Shown in pieces: positions 26,231 through 36,651 of a stretch of DNA of 64,000 nucleotides. The position numbers and the translations under genes are program-made. This DNA comes from Campylobacter cuniculorum DSM 23162 = LMG 24588. Lineage in GTDB: Bacteria > Campylobacterota > Campylobacteria > Campylobacterales > Campylobacteraceae. Each line of letters opens with the position of its first letter. The first letter of the stretch is position 1. The stretch lies in contig NZ_CP020867.1 of NCBI RefSeq assembly GCF_002104335.1, forward strand, positions 1,711,206 to 1,775,205, in the 5' to 3' direction. The notes beneath the pieces were generated by a model. It had not been told where the DNA came from. It saw only the letters and a program-made list of their open reading frames with translations, and made no database searches.

Positions 26231-26800
26231 ATGGCATCTTATTCAATGGGTGATTTAAAAAAAGGTTTAAAAATCGAGCTTGATGGAATTCCATTTAAAA
26301 TCGTAGAGTATCAACATGTAAAACCGGGTAAGGGTCCAGCCTTTGTGCGTATTAAAATTAAATCTTTTATCGATGGTAAAGTGCTAGAAAAAACCATTCA
26401 TGCCGGCGATAAATGTGAGGCTCCAAATTTAGAAAACAAAACAATGCAATATCTTTATGATGATGGTGAGAATTGTCAATTTATGGATACGCAAAGTTAT
26501 GAGCAGGTTGCGATTTCTGAAGAGGATGTAGGAGAAGTAAAAAAATGGATGCTTGATGGTATGATGGTTGAAGTGCTTTTTCATAATGGTAAGGCTATAG
26601 GCGTGGAAGTTCCGCAAGTTGTGGAGCTTAAGATTATAGAAACTGCACCAAATTTTAGAGGCGATACTCAAGGTTCAAACAAAAAACCTGCCACCTTAGA
26701 AACAGGAGCTGTTGTGCAAATTCCTTTTCATGTCTTAGAAGGCGAAGTTATACGCGTTGATACAACAAGGGGTGAATATATCGAAAGAGCAAACAAATAA
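26231..26800 (+). CDS. efp: Translation elongation factor P
   Basis: EF-P relieves ribosome stalling at polyproline stretches. The 189-aa protein has the three-domain EF-P pattern: N-terminal KOW-like part with the tip loop VKPGKGPAF (Lys33-34 region), the OB part, and the C-terminal motif [24 protein letters not shown] prefer ATG 26231 (GGAAAAATTG upstream) to TTG 26228. It follows rnpB, as in C. jejuni. Confidence 0.97.
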   Translation: MASYSMGDLKKGLKIELDGIPFKIVEYQHVKPGKGPAFVRIKIKSFIDGKVLEKTIHAGDKCEAPNLENKTMQYLYDDGENCQFMDTQSYEQVAISEEDVGEVKKWMLDGMMVEVLFHNGKAIGVEVPQVVELKIIETAPNFRGDTQGSNKKPATLETGAVVQIPFHVLEGEVIRVDTTRGEYIERANK

Positions 26801-27060
26801 ATTTCTTAAATTTATAATCTTTGGTGTTTGAATTAAAACTTTAGACAAGAAATAAATGCTAAATTTTATAAGATAAAAAGAGTTTATGATGAAAATTTAT
26901 CATATTTTGCGTTATAAAATTGAAAAAATGTGATAATTGCGAGTTTGTAGATTTATATTTATTTTATTAGCTTTGCAAAATAATTATCGATGAGAAAAAA
27001 TGAACATGGCAAAAATAGAACAATTGCAAATATAGAGCAAAAATAGCCTAAAAATTATCA
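26801..27060. other. Gap between efp and the sialyltransferase
   Basis: About 260 bases of AT-rich DNA. I see no gene, and the sialyltransferase, on the opposite strand, ends at its right edge. Confidence 0.5.
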
Positions 27061-27976
27061 TTAAAGCTTGATTTTAAGATAGTTTTTAACCGCACTTGGC
27101 AGTTTAATCAAATCCTTAATAAGCCTAAAATATATATTTTCCTCTAGTATGGGTCTTAAATACATTTTTCTGTATTGTTTATAAGCTATATCTGGAGGGA
27201 TTAAAATATCTTTTATGCTGTCCTTTGGTTTTTCTTTAATAAAGCTTTTATCGTAAATAAAGTTTTGCGGTGCCAGATTTATGTATTGATTTAGAGGGCT
27301 ATTTGGACAAAGACTTAACATTTCAACTTTATAATTTTTTTGTATAAAACCAAGTGCTTGTATATCCATTTCATTAGAATGAATAACCTTTTCAAATCCT
27401 TCACCTAATTCTTTAATTTTTAACTTATATATTTTATCTAAATTTTTATTTGCCATAGTAAAAGCATAATTGATTGCATCTTTTTTATATCCATCAAAAC
27501 CTACTAAATAAATTCGTTTATATCCTAAGGCAGCCGCTAAAGATATAGCATAAATTCCTGTTCTAATTTCCATTTTGTTTTTATAATATAAGCTATTAAA
27601 ATTTGTTAAATTATCAAGTTTATTAGGAATTTCTAAGCTCATAAATGCATCGGGAAAAAATTTTTTAAAATTTTTCTTAAAATATTCAAATTTTTTTCCT
27701 GTATAGGCAAAATCATATAATTTACAAATTTTATATTCAAAGCTATATTCTAATTTTTGTGTGAGATAATGAAGAGTATAGTAATGCTCAAAAAAATTAG
27801 CTGGAGGGTTTATATAAGCTTTTACCTCCCCCCCCTAAATAGTATTTATCTTCAAAATAAAATTGAGTGGTTCGAAAAATATCAAATTTTTCCGGCAATC
27901 TTGAATAATCAATTTCTTTTAAACTAAGTCCATTTCCTGCCACCACAACATTTTCTTTGTCAATATTTATTATCAA
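27061..27976 (-). pseudogene. GT42 sialyltransferase, phase-variable and out of frame
   Basis: Read through one frameshift, this is a 304-aa CstII-like sialyltransferase, which would add N-acetylneuraminic acid to lipooligosaccharide. The N-terminal part reads VVVAGNGLSLKEIDYSRLP (CMP-Neu5Ac-binding start of GT42). The C-terminal part (27061-27642 from an internal start) has ALGYKRIYLVGFDGY, the catalytic His in IHSNEMDIQAL, and CPNSPLNQYINLAPQNF. A G8 run (27828-27835) shifts the frame; G7 would restore LGGEVKAY. The start is TTG 27976 with AAAGGA upstream. It is an isolated gene between efp and lnt, probably acquired. Confidence 0.82.
27828..27835 (-). repeat. G8 contingency tract in the sialyltransferase
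   Basis: Eight C on the plus strand, G8 in the coding strand. In this length the downstream frame soon meets a stop; one base fewer opens the full reading frame. Poly-G slippage of this kind controls many Campylobacter surface-sugar genes. Confidence 0.88.
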
Positions 27977-28089
27977 ATCTTTTATCCTTTGTTAGCATTT
28001 CTGGTCGGATTAATTTTTATCTCCTTCCAAAGCTTTGTTAAGTCTTTTTTCACTTGTGTCAAATGTTATTTTAAGCTTCTTGCATTAAA

Positions 28090-28095
28090 ATTATA
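28090..28095 (-). promoter_or_regulatory. Candidate -10 box for the sialyltransferase
   Basis: TATAAT on the minus strand, 114 bases upstream of the TTG start. The leader contains a short reading remnant (CKKLKITFDTSEKRLNKAL and stop), which may be debris of a lost neighbour. Confidence 0.4.
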
Positions 28096-28191
28096 ACACA
28101 ATAAAGTTTCTAAAATTTACTTAAAAATGAAATTTTAAAAATTTCATTTCACAAACAACGAAATTTAAATGGTTTATTTGGTTTTAAAAAC

Positions 28192-29547
28192 TTATTCAAT
28201 GCCTATTTTTAAAATCATCCTCATTTTTTGATACAATTTTTCAAATTTCATTTTCCATTTTTCATAAAGAGGAATTTTAGGCTTAATCACAGCATTTTCT
28301 TTACCATTAACAGCATGATAGACACTCACTCCATATTTATTTGCATAAAATTTCATCAAAAGTTGCTGAAGTTTGTATTCGCTAGAATGGTTAAACCAAG
28401 CATTGTTTGAAATCGCGATAATGAGCTTTGAATCTTCATAAATTCTTTCTTTGGTGGCTTCATAGCAAATGGCGTTTGTGATGATTTGTTGATTGAGTTC
28501 ATATTTACTTTGCACAGGACCTTGAGAAAATTCTTGCATATGAGGCAAAAAATATTTCTTAACTAAATTTTTAAAAAAGGGAATTTCTTCTCCAAAAGGC
28601 ACGAGAAAATGTTTATTTAGGATAGAGACTTGACCTTGATTAAAAACATAGGTGCTGTTATAAATTTGATTTTCTGCGGTACTAAAAGCCCCTGTGATGA
28701 TAGTGATTTTATAAGATAATTGTTTAAGAATGTTTTGATATTTTTCTTTAAAATCCTTTTGCAAATCAAAAGCAAAGGCACTTTCTGGCAAGACAATCAA
28801 TTCTTTTTTTTCATTGATGGCATTAAGAATTTCTTTAATGAGTTCATTAGAATGAACCTGTATATTTTCTACAAGATATTTTTGATTTTGAGAGATATTT
28901 GTGTTTAAGAGTGTAAAATTCAAATTTAAATTTGTTGATTCTTTTTGTTCATAATGAAAACCTATAAAAAATAAAATAATAATAATGGCCATTTTATAGT
29001 ATCTTGAAATGTATTTTTCATAATAAAAATAAGCGATTAAAAATATACAAACCACTCCTGTGGTGTTTGCATCAAAAAAGCCATAAACGCTAAAAATTCC
29101 CCAATTGAGCCAATCAAAGCCCAAAGGATGGATAAAACTCAAACAAAAAATTGCACAAAGTCTTAGAAAATCAAATTTGAAAAGATAGCAAATTCTAAAT
29201 AAAATTCCATACACAAGAGCTATAAATAATATAATAAAAGGAATGAGATAATCAAGATTAAAATAAATTGAAGATAAGCTCACCCACCAAAACCAAAAAA
29301 TTCCTAAAAAAAATCCAATCCAAAAATACTCTTTTGCATTCCTAGTTCTAAGGAGCAAAACCAAGCCCCAAATGGCTAAAAAAGGGCTAAGAGTCTCAAA
29401 AACGATATTGTCAAAAAAAGATAAATAAATTGAATTTGAAAGTAAAATTGCAATAAAAAAGACTTTTATTATTTTAAAAATGGTAGAATTAGGATTGAAA
29501 TTTTTTAAAAAAAAGGAAAAAAATGGAACATTCAGTCTTAAACTCAT
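28192..29547 (-). CDS. lnt: Apolipoprotein N-acyltransferase Lnt
   Basis: Lnt adds the third acyl chain to the N-terminal Cys of lipoproteins at the periplasmic side of the inner membrane. The 451-aa protein has about six to seven TM segments over residues 20-205, then a nitrilase-like domain with the catalytic Glu in VLPESAFAFD and the Cys in NAICYEAT. The start ATG 29547 has AAGAGG upstream, and no other start lies further downstream in the frame. The start lies 25 bases inside the divergent yajC gene, so the two coding regions overlap head to head. Confidence 0.9.
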   Translation of the reverse strand: MSLRLNVPFFSFFLKNFNPNSTIFKIIKVFFIAILLSNSIYLSFFDNIVFETLSPFLAIWGLVLLLRTRNAKEYFWIGFFLGIFWFWWVSLSSIYFNLDYLIPFIILFIALVYGILFRICYLFKFDFLRLCAIFCLSFIHPLGFDWLNWGIFSVYGFFDANTTGVVCIFLIAYFYYEKYISRYYKMAIIIILFFIGFHYEQKESTNLNLNFTLLNTNISQNQKYLVENIQVHSNELIKEILNAINEKKELIVLPESAFAFDLQKDFKEKYQNILKQLSYKITIITGAFSTAENQIYNSTYVFNQGQVSILNKHFLVPFGEEIPFFKNLVKKYFLPHMQEFSQGPVQSKYELNQQIITNAICYEATKERIYEDSKLIIAISNNAWFNHSSEYKLQQLLMKFYANKYGVSVYHAVNGKENAVIKPKIPLYEKWKMKFEKLYQKMRMILKIGIE

Positions 29548-29792
29548 TGATACCTCTTATTGTGCTTGTCGCAATTTTTTATTTTTTGATTATAAGACCC
29601 AGACAAAAACAAGAAAAAGCCCATAGAAATATGATTGAATCCCTGCAAAAAGGAGATAAAATCATCACAAATGGGGGAATCATTTGCGAGGTCATAAAAT
29701 CTGAAAGTGATTTTATCAAAGTTAAGCTTAATGAAGAAAATATTACCGCAAAAATTTCAAAAGATTTTGTAGCAAAGAAGATTGATGCGTAA
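29523..29792 (+). CDS. yajC: Preprotein translocase subunit YajC
   Basis: This 89-aa protein has one N-terminal TM helix (about 8-26), followed by RPRQKQEKAHRNMIESLQKG and the GDKIITNGG region typical of YajC. It binds SecDF. RBS AAAGGAAAA precedes ATG 29523. It is followed by secD with an 8-base overlap. Confidence 0.94.
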   Translation: MEHSVLNSLIPLIVLVAIFYFLIIRPRQKQEKAHRNMIESLQKGDKIITNGGIICEVIKSESDFIKVKLNEENITAKISKDFVAKKIDA

Positions 29793-31365
29793 TTCTAAAA
29801 TCACCTATCGCCTCGTTATTTTTGTGATTGTATTTATTTTTGGTGTGGTGTTTTCTCTTCCTTCTCTTTTGCAATTAGAAAAAGGTGCAAAAATTAATCT
29901 CGGCTTGGATTTACAAGGTGGGCTTTATATGCTTTTAGGTGTGGATAATCAAGAGGCTATAAAATCAAAAATCAAATCCATAGCTTCGTCCTTGCATTAT
30001 TCTATCAATAAAGAAAACATTCTTGTGGATAAAGTGCTAACAAATGATCAAAGCATAGAATTTAATCTGCTTGATGCAAGTGATGCTTCTAAGATTGAAG
30101 ATTTGTTGAAAGAAATTCAAGGGCTTGATGTCCAAAAAAATCATTTATCTTATACAATTTCTTTCACTCCCGAAGAAATAAAAAATATAGAAAATTTCGC
30201 TCTTTTACAAGCTGTTGAAACCATTCGCAACCGACTTGATCAATTTGGTTTGGCTGAACCAACGGTTGCTAAACAAGGAGAGGATAAAATTTTAGTTGAA
30301 TTAGCAGGCATTAAAACCAAAGAAGATGAACTAAGAGCAAAAGAAAGAATCACTAAGGCTGCCCATTTGCAATTAATGGAAGTTGATGATTCTAAAATGT
30401 CTCAAGCCTCGAGCATGAGTGAAAGTGAAGCACAAAGCTATGGTTTGGTGATTTTAAGCGACGCAAAAAATGAAGCCCTTAAATACACGCTTAAAAGCAT
30501 TCCTATCTTAGATGGTTCTATGCTCACAGATGCTAAAGTTGGTTTTAGCGATACAAGTAATTATCCCGTGATTAACTTCACTCTTAATGCTGAAGGGGCA
30601 AAAAAATTTGGAGATTATACCGGAGCAAATGTTGGAAAACGTTTGGCTATCGTGCTTGATAATAAGGTTTATTCTGCTCCAAGCATTAATGAAAGAATAG
30701 GCGGTGGAAGTGGGCAAATTAGCGGAAATTTCACTCAAGAAGAAGCAAGGGATGTTGCTGTGGCTTTAAGGAGTGGAGCCTTGCTTGCTCCTGTGAAACT
30801 CTTAGAACAAAGAAGCATAGGACCTTCTTTAGGAAGTGATAGCATTAAAATGAGTATGATTGCTTTGATTGGTGCTTCTGTGTTTATCGTGGTTTTTATG
30901 GCTTTATATTATGGAGTGGCGGGAATTTTTGCGGATATTGCTTTGCTTGTTAATGTCTTGATGATTATTGCTTTAATGGCTATGTTTGGAGCGACTTTAA
31001 CCTTGCCGGGTATGGCAGGACTTGTTTTAACCGTTGGTATGGCTGTTGATGCAAATGTGATTATCAATGAACGCATTAGAGAGCTTTTGCGTGAGGGTAT
31101 GAGCATCAAAGCAAGTGTAGAAAACGGGTATAAAAATGCTATGAGTGCGATTGTGGATTCAAATATCACTTCTTTAATCACTTCTATTGCACTTTATGCT
31201 TATGGAACAGGGGCTGTCAAAGGTTTTGCAGTAACTTTGGGTATAGGTATAGTGATTTCGATGATTACTGCAATTTTAGGGACTCGCGGAATGTTTGATT
31301 ATTTTATGCCTTCTATGCAAAAAAACAATCAAACAAAATTTTGGTTTGGTTATAGGAAAAAATAA
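29785..31365 (+). CDS. secD: Protein translocase subunit SecD
   Basis: SecD, with SecF, uses the proton-motive force to help proteins across the inner membrane. The 526-aa protein has an N-terminal TM, a periplasmic P1 region (DLQGGLYMLLG, RNRLDQFGLAEP) and five C-terminal TM segments (VGMAVDANVIINERIRELL, conserved Asp). ATG 29785 is preferred to TTG 29782 and overlaps the yajC end. It is one base short of secF. Confidence 0.95.
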   Translation: MRNSKITYRLVIFVIVFIFGVVFSLPSLLQLEKGAKINLGLDLQGGLYMLLGVDNQEAIKSKIKSIASSLHYSINKENILVDKVLTNDQSIEFNLLDASDASKIEDLLKEIQGLDVQKNHLSYTISFTPEEIKNIENFALLQAVETIRNRLDQFGLAEPTVAKQGEDKILVELAGIKTKEDELRAKERITKAAHLQLMEVDDSKMSQASSMSESEAQSYGLVILSDAKNEALKYTLKSIPILDGSMLTDAKVGFSDTSNYPVINFTLNAEGAKKFGDYTGANVGKRLAIVLDNKVYSAPSINERIGGGSGQISGNFTQEEARDVAVALRSGALLAPVKLLEQRSIGPSLGSDSIKMSMIALIGASVFIVVFMALYYGVAGIFADIALLVNVLMIIALMAMFGATLTLPGMAGLVLTVGMAVDANVIINERIRELLREGMSIKASVENGYKNAMSAIVDSNITSLITSIALYAYGTGAVKGFAVTLGIGIVISMITAILGTRGMFDYFMPSMQKNNQTKFWFGYRKK

Positions 31366-32337
31366 ATGCAGTTTTTTAGTGAAAAGAAAATTTATGATTT
31401 TATGAGAATGCGTTTTGTTGCCATTTCTCTTTCTTTTGTTTTGTTGTTGGGTTCGATTTTTTTATTGTTTGATAGAGGTTTGCAATTTGGCATTGATTTT
31501 AGTGGAGGCACTTTAATACAACTAAAATATAAAGAAAAAGCTCCTATAGCTCAAATTCGCGAAATTTTGGAGCAAACCGGTCAGTTTCAAAATTTATCTG
31601 TTACTGAATTTGGAAGCGATGAGGAAGTTACAATAAGATTCTTAGGAAGCAATGAAAATTTAGGAAACGATAGTGCAGAGGGTATCAGCAAACTTTTAAA
31701 AGATACGGGTGAATTTGAGTTAAGACGTGCCGATGTTGTGGGTCCAAAAGTCGGCGATGAACTAAGAAATAAAGGCTTAATGGCAATCATAGTATCTTTA
31801 ATCGCCATACTCATTTACATTGCTTTTCGTTTTGAGTGGCGTTTTGCTCTAGCAGCCATTTTGAGTGAAATTCACGATGTTCTCATCACTTTAGGAGCGA
31901 TTTGCTTGTTTAGGATTGATGTGAATTTAGATACTTTAGCAGCGGTTTTAACTGTGCTTGGGTATTCTTTAAATGATACGATTATTATTTTTGATAGGAT
32001 TAGAGAGGGCATTAAAAAAAGTAAAGAAACAAATTTAGCTCCTATTATCAATGAAAGTGTTTCTGCAACTCTTTCAAGGACGACTTTAACTTCGGGGCTG
32101 ACCTTAGCAACTGTTGTGATTTTATATTTTTTTGGTGGTTCTATGATAGAAGGTTTTTCTTTATCCTTAATTGTAGGTATTGTCATAGGGACTTTAAGCT
32201 CTATTTTTGTTGCAAGCCCTACTTTGCTTTGGTTTAAATTTAATGTCTTTGATTTTAGAGCCAAAGAGCTTGAAAAAATGAAAAGAAAACAAGAAAAAGA
32301 ACGCAACCGAGCAATGTATGAAAAAGGTGCGGTTTAA
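31366..32337 (+). CDS. secF: Protein translocase subunit SecF
   Basis: This 323-aa protein has six TM segments and SecF motifs (FGIDFSGGTLIQLK near the start, GYSLNDTIIIFDRIREG in TM4). The ATG immediately follows the secD stop. It ends in a charged tail (KRKQEKERNRAMYEKGAV) and is followed by leuS after 9 bases. Confidence 0.95.
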   Translation: MQFFSEKKIYDFMRMRFVAISLSFVLLLGSIFLLFDRGLQFGIDFSGGTLIQLKYKEKAPIAQIREILEQTGQFQNLSVTEFGSDEEVTIRFLGSNENLGNDSAEGISKLLKDTGEFELRRADVVGPKVGDELRNKGLMAIIVSLIAILIYIAFRFEWRFALAAILSEIHDVLITLGAICLFRIDVNLDTLAAVLTVLGYSLNDTIIIFDRIREGIKKSKETNLAPIINESVSATLSRTTLTSGLTLATVVILYFFGGSMIEGFSLSLIVGIVIGTLSSIFVASPTLLWFKFNVFDFRAKELEKMKRKQEKERNRAMYEKGAV

Positions 32338-32346
32338 GGAGATTTA

Positions 32347-34785
32347 ATGGCTTATGAAGCAAAAAAAATAGAAAAAAAATGGCAAGAATTTTGGGATAAA
32401 AATCAAAGTTTTGAACCAAAAGAAGATTATACTTTAAAGAAAAAATACATACTTTCTATGTTTCCTTACCCTAGCGGACGCATACATATGGGACATGTAA
32501 GAAATTATACCATAGGCGATGCTTTAGCAAGGTATTATAGAAAAAATGGTTATAATGTCTTGCATCCTATAGGCTTTGATAGTTTTGGTATGCCTGCTGA
32601 AAATGCGGCAATTAAACATAAAATTCATCCTAAAACTTGGACCTATGAAAATATCGCTTATATGAAACAAGAATTATTTTCTTTGGGCTTGTCCTTTTCT
32701 CAAAAAAGAATTTTAGCAACTTCTGACCCTTTATACACGAAATTTGAACAAGAATTTTTCATTAAAATGTTTGAAAAAGGTTTGATTTATATCAAAGAGG
32801 CTCAAGTGAATTGGTGTGAGCAAGATAAAACTGTTTTAGCAAACGAACAGGTTGAGGATGGTAGATGTTGGCGTTGTGGGCATGAGGTTGTGCAAAAAAA
32901 AATGCCCGGGTATTATGTTAAAATCACTTCTTATGCAACAGAGCTTTTAGACGGGCTTGAAGCATTAAAAGACAAGTGGTCTGCGCAAGTTTTAACAATG
33001 CAAGAAAATTGGATAGGAAAAAGCGAGGGATTGGAATTTTCTCTTTTTTTAGATGAAGAAAGTGGTATGAAAACGACTGCAAAGAAAATTGAAGTTTTTA
33101 CAACAAGAGCGGATACTCTTTATGGAATGAGTTATATAGCCTTAGCTCCTGAACATGAAATCGTGCAGCATTTGCTTGACAATTCTCATTTAAGCTCTGA
33201 AATTTCAAGCAAAATCAAAGCCATGCAAAATCAAAGCCAAAGAGAGAGACAAAGTGCGGAGAAAGAAGGGTATTTTTTAGGAATTTATGCCATCCATCCT
33301 TTAAGCGGGAAAAAAATTCCTGTTTGGGTTGCAAATTTTGTTTTGATTGATTATGGAAATGGTGCGGTGATGGCTGTGCCTGCTCATGATGAAAGGGATT
33401 TTGAATTTGCAAAAAAATACAATTTAAAAATCATCAAAGTGATAGAAGGTCAAGAAACAAATTTAAATCAAGCCTACACGCAAAAAAGTGGAAAATTGAT
33501 TCAAAGTGCGGAATTTAGCGGTCTTGATTGTAATGAAGCCCGAAAAAAAATTATGAATTATTTTGAGGATAACAATTTAGGTCAAAGAGTTGTTAATTTT
33601 AAAATCAGAGATTGGGGCGTTTCAAGGCAAAGATATTGGGGAGCACCTATTCCTATGGTAAAATGTGAAGATTGTGGTATAGTGAGTGAGAACTTAGAAA
33701 ATTTACCTATAACCCTACCCGATGATATTGAAATCACAGGCGAGGGAAATCCTTTGGATAAACACCCCACTTGGAAATTCTGCACTTGTCCAAAATGCGG
33801 AAAACAAGCCCTAAGAGAGAGTGATACTTTGGATACTTTTTTTCAAAGCTCTTGGTATTTTGCAAGATTTGCTAGTGATGAAAAGACTTGGGAGCAAAAG
33901 GCTTTTGATAAAAAAAGCGTGGATTATTGGCTCAATGTTGATCAGTATATTGGCGGGATAGAGCATGCAATCTTGCATTTACTCTATGCAAGATTTTTTC
34001 AAAAAGCTTTAAGAGATTTAGGATATTTAAGGGATAGTGAGCCTTTTTGCAGACTTTTAACTCAAGGAATGGTTTTAAAAGATGGGGCGAAGATGAGTAA
34101 ATCTAAAGGAAATGTCGTTGATCCTGATGAGATTATCAATCGCTATGGAGCTGATACAGCAAGGCTCTTCATCCTTTTTGCTGCACCACCAGCTAAAGAA
34201 CTTGAATGGAATGATGATGCCTTAGAAGGTGCTTATCGTTTCCTTTGCAGATTTTATGAGAGGGCTTTAAATGTTAGGGGTAAAGAGCTTTTAAAAATAG
34301 AACAAAATTCTTTAAACAAAGAGGAAAAATATGCGAGATTAAAAGTCTATGAAGCCCTTAAAAAATCAGAAGAAGTTTATACCAAAAATTTTGCTTTTAA
34401 CACGCTTATTGCTGCTTGTATGGAGGCTTTAAATGCTTTAAATGTATGCAAAAATGAAGCCTTAGAGCAAGAGGGCTTTTATATACTTTTAAATATTTTA
34501 GAACCTATCATTCCACACATTTGTTTTGAATTGAGTGAAAAACTTTTTGAATGTGAAAATTTTAAAAAAATTGAGCTTAAAGATGAGGTTTTTATCAAAG
34601 AGAGTTTCAATTTAGCCGTTAGTGTTAATGGCAAAAAACGTGCCCAAATCGAAGTTTTAAGTGAGCAAAGTGAAGATGAAATTTTACAACAAGCCAAACA
34701 AAGTGTCAAAAAATGGCTTGAAAATAAAAAGATTGTCAAAGAAATTTATGTGAAAAATAAACTAGTGAATTTGGTGATTGAATGA
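32347..34785 (+). CDS. leuS: Leucyl-tRNA synthetase
   Basis: This class I synthetase charges tRNA-Leu. The 812-aa protein has the HIGH motif as HMGH at residues 47-50 and KMSKS at about 583-587. It also has the CP1 editing domain with [14 protein letters not shown], and a Zn-like CWRCGH and CEDCG/CPKCG pair. The length is normal for a bacterial LeuRS. RBS AAGGAG precedes ATG 32347. It overlaps the next lipoprotein gene by 4 bases. Confidence 0.97.
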   Translation: MAYEAKKIEKKWQEFWDKNQSFEPKEDYTLKKKYILSMFPYPSGRIHMGHVRNYTIGDALARYYRKNGYNVLHPIGFDSFGMPAENAAIKHKIHPKTWTYENIAYMKQELFSLGLSFSQKRILATSDPLYTKFEQEFFIKMFEKGLIYIKEAQVNWCEQDKTVLANEQVEDGRCWRCGHEVVQKKMPGYYVKITSYATELLDGLEALKDKWSAQVLTMQENWIGKSEGLEFSLFLDEESGMKTTAKKIEVFTTRADTLYGMSYIALAPEHEIVQHLLDNSHLSSEISSKIKAMQNQSQRERQSAEKEGYFLGIYAIHPLSGKKIPVWVANFVLIDYGNGAVMAVPAHDERDFEFAKKYNLKIIKVIEGQETNLNQAYTQKSGKLIQSAEFSGLDCNEARKKIMNYFEDNNLGQRVVNFKIRDWGVSRQRYWGAPIPMVKCEDCGIVSENLENLPITLPDDIEITGEGNPLDKHPTWKFCTCPKCGKQALRESDTLDTFFQSSWYFARFASDEKTWEQKAFDKKSVDYWLNVDQYIGGIEHAILHLLYARFFQKALRDLGYLRDSEPFCRLLTQGMVLKDGAKMSKSKGNVVDPDEIINRYGADTARLFILFAAPPAKELEWNDDALEGAYRFLCRFYERALNVRGKELLKIEQNSLNKEEKYARLKVYEALKKSEEVYTKNFAFNTLIAACMEALNALNVCKNEALEQEGFYILLNILEPIIPHICFELSEKLFECENFKKIELKDEVFIKESFNLAVSVNGKKRAQIEVLSEQSEDEILQQAKQSVKKWLENKKIVKEIYVKNKLVNLVIE

Positions 34786-35291
34786 GAAATTTTGTTTTAT
34801 TTTTTGTTTTTTTTATCACAGCCTGTGGTTATGTGCCCACTTCAAAAATTGCAGCTACGATTTTTGATGAGAAAATTTATGTCAATGTTGAGCTTAATCT
34901 TCAAGATCCTAAAAATAGCATTTTCGTCGCAGATACTTTAAGGGAGATGATTAGCTCTAAACTTGGAAAAAAACTTGCTTTAAAACATGAAGCAAGTGAT
35001 GTGATTAATGTCAGAATGAGCAATCTTGAATTTTTGCCCCTTATTTATGATAAAAATGGCTATGTGATTAAATATAAGGCAAGATTAAATTTAGATTTTA
35101 ATGTGGTTTTTAAAAATGGAACAAGTGAAAATTTAAGCACAAGGGGAAGTTATAATTTTGATATTACACCAAATAGCATAATTACCGATAATATAAGGAC
35201 TCAAGCCATTAAAAATGCTTCGAGTGAAGCCTTTGATGAATTCATTTCTATCATTGCGATTAAAGGACACAATAATGTCGAATATCAATGA
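34782..35291 (+). CDS. LptE-like lipoprotein
   Basis: This 169-aa lipoprotein has a lipobox with the lipidated Cys at residue 15 (FFITAC). The rest shows an LptE-like pattern ([20 protein letters not shown]-like region, [15 protein letters not shown]). LptE pairs with LptD to insert LPS in the outer membrane. The name is based on position and pattern and is not certain. It overlaps leuS by 4 bases and the next gene by 17. Confidence 0.75.
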   Translation: MRNFVLFFVFFITACGYVPTSKIAATIFDEKIYVNVELNLQDPKNSIFVADTLREMISSKLGKKLALKHEASDVINVRMSNLEFLPLIYDKNGYVIKYKARLNLDFNVVFKNGTSENLSTRGSYNFDITPNSIITDNIRTQAIKNASSEAFDEFISIIAIKGHNNVEYQ

Positions 35292-36651
35292 AATAGCAAG
35301 GGAAACCTTAATCACCTTAAAAGAAAGAAAACTTAAGCCAACTCCTGAAAATTATAGTGAAATTTTTGAAGAACTAAGCCAAAAACACGGCTTTGTTACA
35401 AATTCTAAGATTCGGCTTGATAAATACCGCTCCTTGCTTTTGCCCATTTATCAGCAAGAGCTTAGGGACAAACCTTTGCGTTCTTTGGAGCAATTTATCA
35501 GTTTTTTAATTTCAGCACTCAATCGTAAAAACACAAAGCAAGGGGATGAATTTTTTGAACTTTTATCCACGATTAGTAAAATTTTACAAATCAGCAGGGA
35601 TAAAAAAGTCAGGGATTTAGCTAAAATCACTTCTGCTTGTATTTTAAAAACTATGGATAGCGAGAGCATTTATTTACTCAGTAAAAAATGGAAAGAATTT
35701 GAAAAAAATTACGAAGACAATGATTTAGATAAAGAAATGCGTAAATATGGTTTAAACCGCTATGATGACTTTGATTCTATGATTAAAAAACTCATAAACA
35801 AGCTTGATGAAAGGAGTTATGAGCATATAAGTGGATTGATTTTGCTTTGTTTAAATCCTTCTTTGGTGGAGGATTTAAAGATTGAAGCTTTTATACATGA
35901 ATTATCGCAAAAACCTTATATTGTTAGTGAAGCTCATTTTAAAAACGAATTATTAGAATGTGTCAATAGAAGAATCGCTGTGGATAATATTTATGTGCAA
36001 AAGAATTTGAATTTTCTTGATGAAAATTTAAGAAAAATTAGCGAACTTTTGACCATACTTGATAAATCCCATCAAAACAATATCAATTTTATTAATTCTT
36101 TAAATCCTAATGAAAACGGCGAAGTGGTTTTGAGTTTTGAGGATTTAAAGCTTAAATTCACACAGCTTAATGAAAAAATTAAAACCCTTAACGCCGCCGT
36201 TCAATTCACGCAAAATTTAGAAGAACGTGAAGCTTGGAGTGTATTAAAAGAGCTTGAAAAACTTGATGAAAATTATATAAAATATAAGGTGAATTATTCT
36301 TTGGCACTTTTTTCTATTTCAAATTATCGCTTCATTATGGAAAAATACGGGGTGAGCAGTCTCAATGAAATTTTTGTCCGGTTTAAAAAAATTCTTAAAG
36401 AGAGTTGCACTGAATTTGATGAACTTTGGATGATTGATGAAAAATCTTATCTTATTGTCGCTCCGGGCAAAAGTAAGGAAGATATAGAAAATATAGTCAA
36501 AACAGATTTAAAAGCCATTGAAAATTTTAGATTCATTTATAAACAAGATTTAATCACTCCAAAAATTTCAGCTTTTTATTTGGATAAACAAAGCAAACCT
36601 GATTCAAATATCTATGAAGAATTGTTGGAAAAAATCGCTCAAAATGACTAA
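35275..36651 (+). CDS. Degenerate GGDEF-type protein
   Basis: This 458-aa protein starts at ATG 35275 (AAAGGA upstream). The opening ([20 protein letters not shown]) is typical of Campylobacterota diguanylate-cyclase relatives. The C-terminal part (about 340-450; YSLALFSISNYRFIMEKYG) has the shape of a GGDEF domain, but the catalytic signature is lost, reading IDEKSYLIVAP instead of GG[DE]EF. It probably does not make c-di-GMP and may bind a nucleotide or act as a scaffold. It overlaps both neighbours. Confidence 0.7.
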   Translation: MSNINEIARETLITLKERKLKPTPENYSEIFEELSQKHGFVTNSKIRLDKYRSLLLPIYQQELRDKPLRSLEQFISFLISALNRKNTKQGDEFFELLSTISKILQISRDKKVRDLAKITSACILKTMDSESIYLLSKKWKEFEKNYEDNDLDKEMRKYGLNRYDDFDSMIKKLINKLDERSYEHISGLILLCLNPSLVEDLKIEAFIHELSQKPYIVSEAHFKNELLECVNRRIAVDNIYVQKNLNFLDENLRKISELLTILDKSHQNNINFINSLNPNENGEVVLSFEDLKLKFTQLNEKIKTLNAAVQFTQNLEEREAWSVLKELEKLDENYIKYKVNYSLALFSISNYRFIMEKYGVSSLNEIFVRFKKILKESCTEFDELWMIDEKSYLIVAPGKSKEDIENIVKTDLKAIENFRFIYKQDLITPKISAFYLDKQSKPDSNIYEELLEKIAQND

